NCBI GenBank assembly: GCA_046294735.1
Contig: JBKBKB010000002.1
Span: forward strand, 310,001 to 374,000
Direction: 5' to 3'
DNA: 64,000 nt
Source: 34-65-8 sp046294735
Lineage (GTDB): Bacteria; Pseudomonadota; Alphaproteobacteria; Sphingomonadales; Sphingomonadaceae
Positions 57,677-64,000 of the stretch are shown here, one piece after another (position 1 is the stretch's first letter; each line of letters begins with the position of its first letter). The notes under the pieces are model-generated. The model was not told the DNA's origin. It worked only from the letters and a program-made list of their open reading frames with translations, and searched no databases. Both the position numbers and the translations under genes were made by a program.

Positions 57677-60049
57677 ATGCGGTTCTGGATGGTATCACTG
57701 GCAAGCCTTGCGCTGGCCACGGGTTGCAGTTCGTATGGGCAGGGCGTGGCCTCGACCGGTGCCACGGCAACGGCCAGCCAGCCCGCACAGGATATCGACG
57801 CCATCGTCGCGCGGATGAGCCTGGAGCGTAAGGTCGCGCAGCTGATTCAGCCGCAGATCAATTCCTTCACCGCCGCCGACATGGAACGCTACCGTTTCGG
57901 CAGCTATCTCAACGGCGGCAACGGCGGCCCCTATGGCGATGAATTTGCCCCTCCCGCCGAATGGCTGCGCCTGGCCGACGAGATGTTTCTCGCCTCGGTC
58001 AAGCCGCTGCCGAATGGCGAGCCGGTGATCCCGACCATGTGGGGTACTGACGCCGTCCACGGCCACACCAACGTGATTGGGGCAACGATCTTTCCGCACA
58101 ATATCGGCCTTGGCGCAGCCCGCGATGCCGACCTCGTTCGCCGCATTGGCGCGGCGACTGCGGTCGAAATCGAGGCCACGGGCATTGACTGGAACTTCTC
58201 CCCCACAGTGGCGGTGGCGCGCGATGACCGCTGGGGCCGAACCTACGAAAGCTATTCCGAAGATCCCGATTTGGTTGCAAAACTGGGCGCGGCGCTGGTC
58301 GAAGGTCTCCAGGGCGGCAAGGGCGATGCCGACCATCTCGGCAAGGGGAGGGTAATCGCCACCGCTAAGCACTTCTTCGGGGACGGCGGCACCGCGCAAG
58401 GGATCGACACCGGCGATGTCAACGGCGACATCGAGGAACTGAAGCGAATCCATGCTGTCCCCTACCCCGCTGCCATTGCGGCCGGGGCGCAGGTGATCAT
58501 GGCCAGCTTCAATTCGATCAACGGCGAGAAGATGCACGGCAACGAAGCCTTGCTGAGCGGCTACCTGCGCGGCGACCTCGGTTTTGACGGGGTGGTGGTA
58601 GGTGACTGGAACGGCCACGGCCAGGTTCGCGGCTGCACCGTGAGCGACTGCCCGCAATCGCTGAAAGCCGGGCTCGACATCTACATGGTGCCCGATGACT
58701 GGAAGGCGCTGATCGACAATATCGTCGCACAGGTCCGGAATGGCACCATCCCGATGGCCACGCTCGACCAGGCGGTCGCCCGCGTGCTGCGGCTGAAGCA
58801 GCGCGCCGGACTGCTCGACCCCGCCGTCCGCAAGCCGTCCGAACGGGGTGTGGGCGGCAAGCTCGAACTGATCGGTTCGCCCAACCACCGCGCCCTGGCG
58901 CGCGAGGCGGTGGCGAAATCGCAGGTGATCCTCAAGAACAGCGGCGTCCTGCCGCTCAAGCCCGGCGCGAAACTGCTGGTCGCAGGCACTGGTGCCGACG
59001 CGATCTGGCAGGCGGCGGGCGGCTGGACCCTGACCTGGCAGGGCGGGCGCGATCTGACCAACGACTATTTCCCCGGCGCAACCTCGATCTGGGCCGGGAT
59101 CCGCGATGCGGCGCAGGCCAGCGGCGGTGAAGCCGTGCTGGCACCCGATGGCAGCTTTGCCGAGAAGCCCGATGCCGCCATCGTGGTGTTCGGGGAGGAT
59201 GCCTACGCCGAATTTTATGGCGACCGGAAAAACGCCGTGTTCAGCGATACCGAAGGGCTGGAGCTGCTGCGCAAGCTGAAGGCGAAAGGCGTGCCAACGG
59301 TTGCGGTGTTCCTGTCTGGCCGCCCGATGTGGATTAACCGCGAGCTCAACGCGGCCGACGCCTTCGTCGCCAGCTGGCTGCCCGGCGGCGAAGGCGCGGG
59401 CGTGGCGGACGTGCTGTTCGGCCAGAGCGAGGCGAGCGGGCGGTTGTCGTTCAGCTGGCCCGCTGCGTGCAACGGCCATCCGGTCAACGGACCGCAGGGG
59501 GCGCTGTTCACACTTGGCCATGGCCTTGCCACCGGGCAGGTTGGCGGCACCGACAAGCTCGATGAAAGCTGCGACCTGCTCAACGAGGCTCCCGCCAATG
59601 ACTGGTTCGCCAGCGGCCGCCTTTCGACCGGGATCACCGCTACCGCCGGCGGGACTGCCCTGCCCGGCCTGCGCGGCGAAGCGAACGGGATCATTGCCAG
59701 GGGGCTTGACCGCACCCGGCAAGAGGATGCCCGCGCGATCACCTTTGCCCCGGGTTCCTCGCTCACGCTGACGGGGGACGGCAAGGCCAGGGGCGCGTTC
59801 GTGGTGCAGTACAACCTCGCGGCCAGCCCGAGTGCACCGGTGACCGTGAAGGTGGGCGAGACAGTGCTCGACGTGACATCGAACTTTGCCGTCAGCGGGG
59901 GCAAGGGCTGGCGCGAAATGGTGCTGACCGCGAGCTGCATTTCCGAAGACGCCAACAGCCTGACCCTGACATCCGAGGGACCGATCGTGCTGAGCGTGTC
60001 GCAGATTGCCCGCACCCAATTGCCCGCCGGGACGGACTGTTCGTTCTGA
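57677..60049 (+). CDS. Glycoside hydrolase family 3 beta-glucosidase, probable lipoprotein
   Basis: A 790-residue exported exo-beta-glucosidase. The lipobox region is SLALATGC with Cys17. The N-terminal barrel contains VIPTMWGTDAVHGHTNVIGA, AKHFFGDGGT and the nucleophile region VVVGDWNGHGQV with Asp310. The second GH3 domain follows (GVLPLKPGAKLLVAGTGADA, PTVAVFLSGRPMWINREL, SWLPGGEGAGVADVLFG). The sequence resembles exo-1,3/1,4-beta-glucosidases, releasing glucose from glucan oligosaccharides in the periplasm. Start at 57677 gives the lipoprotein signal; an upstream GTG start would include the operator-like site. It follows the MFS gene by 87 bases. Confidence 0.9.
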   Translation: MRFWMVSLASLALATGCSSYGQGVASTGATATASQPAQDIDAIVARMSLERKVAQLIQPQINSFTAADMERYRFGSYLNGGNGGPYGDEFAPPAEWLRLADEMFLASVKPLPNGEPVIPTMWGTDAVHGHTNVIGATIFPHNIGLGAARDADLVRRIGAATAVEIEATGIDWNFSPTVAVARDDRWGRTYESYSEDPDLVAKLGAALVEGLQGGKGDADHLGKGRVIATAKHFFGDGGTAQGIDTGDVNGDIEELKRIHAVPYPAAIAAGAQVIMASFNSINGEKMHGNEALLSGYLRGDLGFDGVVVGDWNGHGQVRGCTVSDCPQSLKAGLDIYMVPDDWKALIDNIVAQVRNGTIPMATLDQAVARVLRLKQRAGLLDPAVRKPSERGVGGKLELIGSPNHRALAREAVAKSQVILKNSGVLPLKPGAKLLVAGTGADAIWQAAGGWTLTWQGGRDLTNDYFPGATSIWAGIRDAAQASGGEAVLAPDGSFAEKPDAAIVVFGEDAYAEFYGDRKNAVFSDTEGLELLRKLKAKGVPTVAVFLSGRPMWINRELNAADAFVASWLPGGEGAGVADVLFGQSEASGRLSFSWPAACNGHPVNGPQGALFTLGHGLATGQVGGTDKLDESCDLLNEAPANDWFASGRLSTGITATAGGTALPGLRGEANGIIARGLDRTRQEDARAITFAPGSSLTLTGDGKARGAFVVQYNLAASPSAPVTVKVGETVLDVTSNFAVSGGKGWREMVLTASCISEDANSLTLTSEGPIVLSVSQIARTQLPAGTDCSF

Positions 60050-60141
60050 CATGCTGCATTCGAATACACGTGGACGACGCGCAAGGGTGCGCTAGTCCGA
60101 TAGCCCCGCCGGAAGAGCGGAAACTGGGAGGTTGAAGGACT

Positions 60142-61431
60142 ATGGCACTGGCACCCGAACTTGCGACCAGTACGAACCCGAACGCTTTGGAGAGCGACGC
60201 GCCGCAGGTTGACGCCCCCGGCCTGAACTACTTCGTGTTTGCGCTGTTCTTCATCTTCGGCGGGATCACCAGCCTTAATGACGTGATCATCCCCAAGCTG
60301 AAAGAGTTGTTCACGCTCAGCTATTTCGAGGCGAGCCTGGTCCAGTTCTGGTTCTTCATCGCCTATGCCTTGGTTGGCATCCCCGGCGCACGGCTGGTCA
60401 AGAAGCTCGGCTACATGCGCGGTGCGGTGGCCGGGCTGTTGACCATGCTGGTCGGCTGTCTTTTGTTCATTCCAGCCAGCCAGACGGCCGTGTTCGGCAT
60501 GTTCCTGTTCGCTTATTTCATCCTCGCCACCGGCGTGGTGCTGGTGCAGATCGTCGCCAATCCGCTGATCAGCCTGCTCGGCCCGGCACGAACGACCCAC
60601 AGCCGGCTGACCTTTGCGCAAGGGTTCAACTCGCTGGGAACCACGATCTTCCCGTTCTTCGGTTCGATCCTGATCCTGGGAAGTCTCGCCACGGTCACAG
60701 CGGCGGAGCTGTCCGGCGCAGAGCTGGCTGCATACCGCACGGCAGAGAGCCAGGCGATCGTCAACGGCTACCTTGGCCTGGCCGCGGCGCTGGCAGTTGT
60801 TGCCGCAGTAGTCTGGATGTTCCGCAACCGGCTGAAGGGCGAAAAGCACGAACACACCAGCCTCGCTGAAGGCCTCGCACTGCTCAAGCGTCCGCGTTTC
60901 GGCTATGGCGCAGCCTGCATCTTCCTCTACGTCGGCGCCGAAGTTGCCATCGGCAGTTTTATCGTCAACTACCTGATGCAGGCTGATGTCCTGAACCTCC
61001 CCGAACAATCGGCGGGCAAGCTCATCTCGCTCTACTGGGGAGGCGCACTGATAGGGCGGTTTATCGGTTCCGGCCTGCTCCGCATGGTCAGCCCTGGCCT
61101 GCTGCTGGCGGCCGTAGCGGCTGGCGCGATCACCCTGATCGCAATATCAGCCAATTCGACCGGCGTTGTGGCAGGTTATTCGCTGCTGGCCGTCGGCTTG
61201 ATGAACGCGATCATGTTCCCGACCATCTTCAGTCTTGCCTGCGAGAAGCTGGGGCCGCGCGCAGCCGACGGATCGGGTATCATCAACGTCGCGATCGCGG
61301 GCGGTGCGGTGGTGCCGGTGCTTTACGGCGCGCTGGCCGACCAGACCAGCCTTGCCTTCGCCCTGGTGCTGCCGGCCCTGTGCTACGCGGTTATCGCCGG
61401 GTTCGGCATTTTCGCCCGGCGCCCGGCCTGA
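60142..61431 (+). CDS. gluP: Glucose/galactose-type sugar MFS transporter (FucP/GluP family)
   Basis: A 429-residue inner-membrane sugar:proton symporter with about twelve helices. Family-typical segments are FALFFIFGGITSLNDVIIPKL at the start, YFEASLVQFWFFIAYALVG, GVVLVQIVANPLI and TFAQGFNSLGTTIFPFFGS. GRFIGSGLLRM and AGGAVVPVLYGALAD occur in the second half. Relatives import glucose, galactose or fucose. Its position between GH3 and zwf suggests it takes in glucose released in the periplasm. A GGGAGG precedes the ATG, with a GCTAGT -10-like sequence at 60091. Confidence 0.88.
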   Translation: MALAPELATSTNPNALESDAPQVDAPGLNYFVFALFFIFGGITSLNDVIIPKLKELFTLSYFEASLVQFWFFIAYALVGIPGARLVKKLGYMRGAVAGLLTMLVGCLLFIPASQTAVFGMFLFAYFILATGVVLVQIVANPLISLLGPARTTHSRLTFAQGFNSLGTTIFPFFGSILILGSLATVTAAELSGAELAAYRTAESQAIVNGYLGLAAALAVVAAVVWMFRNRLKGEKHEHTSLAEGLALLKRPRFGYGAACIFLYVGAEVAIGSFIVNYLMQADVLNLPEQSAGKLISLYWGGALIGRFIGSGLLRMVSPGLLLAAVAAGAITLIAISANSTGVVAGYSLLAVGLMNAIMFPTIFSLACEKLGPRAADGSGIINVAIAGGAVVPVLYGALADQTSLAFALVLPALCYAVIAGFGIFARRPA

Positions 61432-61447
61432 AGCGGCCTCGCCCCAA

Positions 61448-61463
61448 CCTGAATATGTATGCG
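61448..61463 (+). promoter_or_regulatory. 16-base element upstream of zwf, identical to one upstream of glk
   Basis: CCTGAATATGTATGCG is repeated exactly from 44256. It ends 62 bases before the zwf ATG, and a TCTAGG -10-like hexamer (61491) follows after 27 bases. Flanking bases differ, so this is not a larger duplication. Confidence 0.55.
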
Positions 61464-61483
61464 CCCCACTGGCGCAGCGGAGC

Positions 61484-61520
61484 GGGCCTCTCTAGGTAGG
61501 ATGCACTCTTGGAGAGGCCC
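61484..61520. repeat. Inverted repeat spanning the zwf leader and ribosome-binding site
   Basis: GGGCCTCTC and GAGAGGCCC are perfect 9-base inverted arms separated by 19 bases. The right arm contains the GGAGAG ribosome-binding sequence of zwf (ATG at 61526). In RNA it would fold and hide the site if transcription starts before 61484; otherwise it may be an operator. Confidence 0.5.
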
Positions 61521-61525
61521 GTGTC

Positions 61526-62957
61526 ATGAGCTTTACCGCTGACCGCCTGTTGCTGTTCGGTGCCACCGGCGATCTGGCCCAGCGCATGCTGTTGCCCAGC
61601 CTGTGCGCGCTGCATGCGGACAAGTTGCTGGCGCCCGAACTGAAGATCATCGGCACCGCCCGGACCGAGATGAACGATGGCGAGTTCCGTCAGTTCGCCC
61701 GCACCGCACTGGAGAAGTTCCTGCCCGCCGACCGGCGCGGCGGGATGGCCGACTTTCTCAACCGGCTGAGCTACCAGGCGCTCGATGCCACCCGGCTAGA
61801 TGGTTATGCCGACCTTGCTGCCAAGGTCGGCGAGCCGAAGCAGGGCCTCGCTATTTTCCTGTCGACCGCACCGAGCCTGTTCGAGCCGACCATCAAGGGC
61901 CTGAGGAGCGCAGGGCTGACTGGCGAATTCGTTCGCATGTGCCTCGAAAAACCGCTCGGCACCGACCTTGCGTCCAGCTGCGAGATCAACGATGCGGTCG
62001 CCGGAGCCTTCCCCGAACACCGCATTTTCCGCATCGATCACTATCTCGGCAAGGAAACCGTCCAGAACCTGCTGGCGCTGCGCTTTGCCAACCTGATGTT
62101 CGAACCGCTGTGGAATGCGGCCCATATCGACCATGTCCAGATCACCGTCGCGGAAACGGTCGGACTGGAGGGCCGGGTGGCGTTCTACGACGATGCCGGG
62201 GCGCTGCGCGACATGGTGCAGAATCACATGCTCCAGTTGCTGGCCCTGGTGGCGATGGAACCTCCGGGCCATTTTGACGCCACCGCGGTTCGCGATGAGA
62301 AGGTCAAGGTGCTGCGATCCTTGCGCAAGGTTGGCGCTGCCCAGACCGTCACCGGCCAGTATCGCGCCGGGGCGATCAGCGGGCAGGCCGTGCCTGGCTA
62401 CGACGAAGAACTGGGCAAGGATTCGGACACCGAAACTTTTGTCGCGATCAAGGCCCATGTCGACAACTGGCGCTGGAAGGGCGTGCCGTTCTATCTGCGG
62501 ACCGGCAAGCGCCTGCCCAGGCGGGTGACGGAAATCGTCATCCAGTTCCGCTGCGTGCCGCATTCGATCTTTGCCGGTAAAGGCGCGACGATGCAGCCCA
62601 ACCGGCTGGTGATCGGGATCCAGCCAGAAGAAAACATCACCCTGTCGCTGATGGCCAAGGTGCCGGGGCTGGACCGCGAAGGAATCCGCCTGCGGCAGGT
62701 GCCGCTCAATATCGCGATGGCCGATGCCTTCAGCGGGGCAGTGCGGCGGATTGCCTACGAACGGCTGCTGCTCGATCTGGTCGAGGGCGACCAGACCCTG
62801 TTCGTCCGCCGCGACGAGGTCGAGGCGCAGTGGGAGTGGATCGACGCGATCCGCGCCCAGTGGGAAAGTGAGGGGCAGGAACCCAAAACCTATACCGCTG
62901 GCAGCTGGGGCCCGAGCGCCGCGATTGCACTGGCAGAGCGCGATGGGGTGACATGGC

Positions 62958-62965
<8 letters not shown>
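61526..62965 (+). CDS. zwf: Glucose-6-phosphate 1-dehydrogenase
   Basis: A 479-residue NAD(P)-dependent enzyme making 6-phosphogluconolactone. The nucleotide-binding start FGATGDLAQRMLLPSL, the substrate motif RIDHYLGKETVQN with catalytic His, and the C-terminal region WRWKGVPFYLRTGKRL are all canonical. It commits glucose to the Entner-Doudoroff route with edd, whose start overlaps the zwf stop by eight bases. The leader contains a shared 16-base element and an inverted repeat covering the ribosome-binding site. No pgl lies in the visible operon. Confidence 0.96.

Positions 62966-64000
<1,035 letters not shown>

Noticed and set aside
57695..60052. Long open frame of 785 codons antisense to the GH3 gene
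   Set aside because: The plus-strand GH3 protein has full catalytic motifs. The antisense frame has no recognisable domain and is a by-product of GC-rich codon use.
60060..60075. Possible third copy of the glk/zwf 16-base element before gluP (TCGAATACACGTGGAC)
   Set aside because: Only the GAATA part and a few bases agree, and the distance to the GCTAGT hexamer is 15 rather than 26-27 bases.

Overview
The window is GC-rich, densely coded bacterial chromosome with almost no intergenic DNA (no gene-free stretch exceeds about 250 bases). Gene content and arrangement point to an alphaproteobacterium of the order Sphingomonadales, probably an Erythrobacteraceae/Sphingomonadaceae member. The reasons are three large TonB-dependent receptors, a flavin-dependent halogenase beside one of them, LacI-type regulators, Entner-Doudoroff genes zwf-edd, glk followed by a PEPC-like gene, MetX/MetW, and an ftsEX-ydcF-plsC cluster. 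I see no insertion sequences, prophage genes, CRISPR arrays or rRNA genes, and the only RNA genes recognised are two tRNAs. The taxonomic call is inference from content.

Left part (1-27 kb): sugar-nucleotide genes (manA fragment, GDP-mannose pyrophosphorylase), a TonB homologue and an Oar-like TonB receptor, a nucleoside transporter with a 2OG-Fe(II) oxygenase, a queuosine-precursor transporter, an SH3-like secreted protein, and a two-component system. Then come metX-metW divergent from hisC-tyrA, the ftsE-ftsX-ydcF-plsC operon, tRNA-Leu(GAG), a CHAP amidase, der, a bacterioferritin/Bfd pair and a DUF418 protein.

Middle (26-48 kb): a ParA ATPase, ribbon-helix-helix protein and SPOR lipoprotein operon stands divergent from a Sel1/SPOR protein. 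It is followed by pyrB with a metal-ligand-less dihydroorotase homologue, SppA, tRNA-Val(CAC), a TetR/TonB-receptor pair, serS-surE-nlpD-like, a K+ channel, rimO, a transglutaminase-like protein, and glk overlapping a divergent PEPC homologue.

Right part (48-64 kb): a compact beta-glucan (laminarin-type) utilisation region. It holds LacI, tryptophan-halogenase-like flavoprotein, TonB receptor, GH16, LacI, MFS, GH3, GluP-type sugar MFS, zwf and edd (cut by the window end). The inferred flow is extracellular or surface cleavage by GH16, outer-membrane uptake by the receptor, trimming to glucose by GH3, inner-membrane import by GluP, then Glk, Zwf and Edd into the Entner-Doudoroff pathway. Two shared DNA motifs support this: a TGTGAACGTTC operator-like sequence in the receptor/halogenase and GH3 promoters, and an identical 16-base element before both glk and zwf at nearly the same distance from a -10-like sequence.
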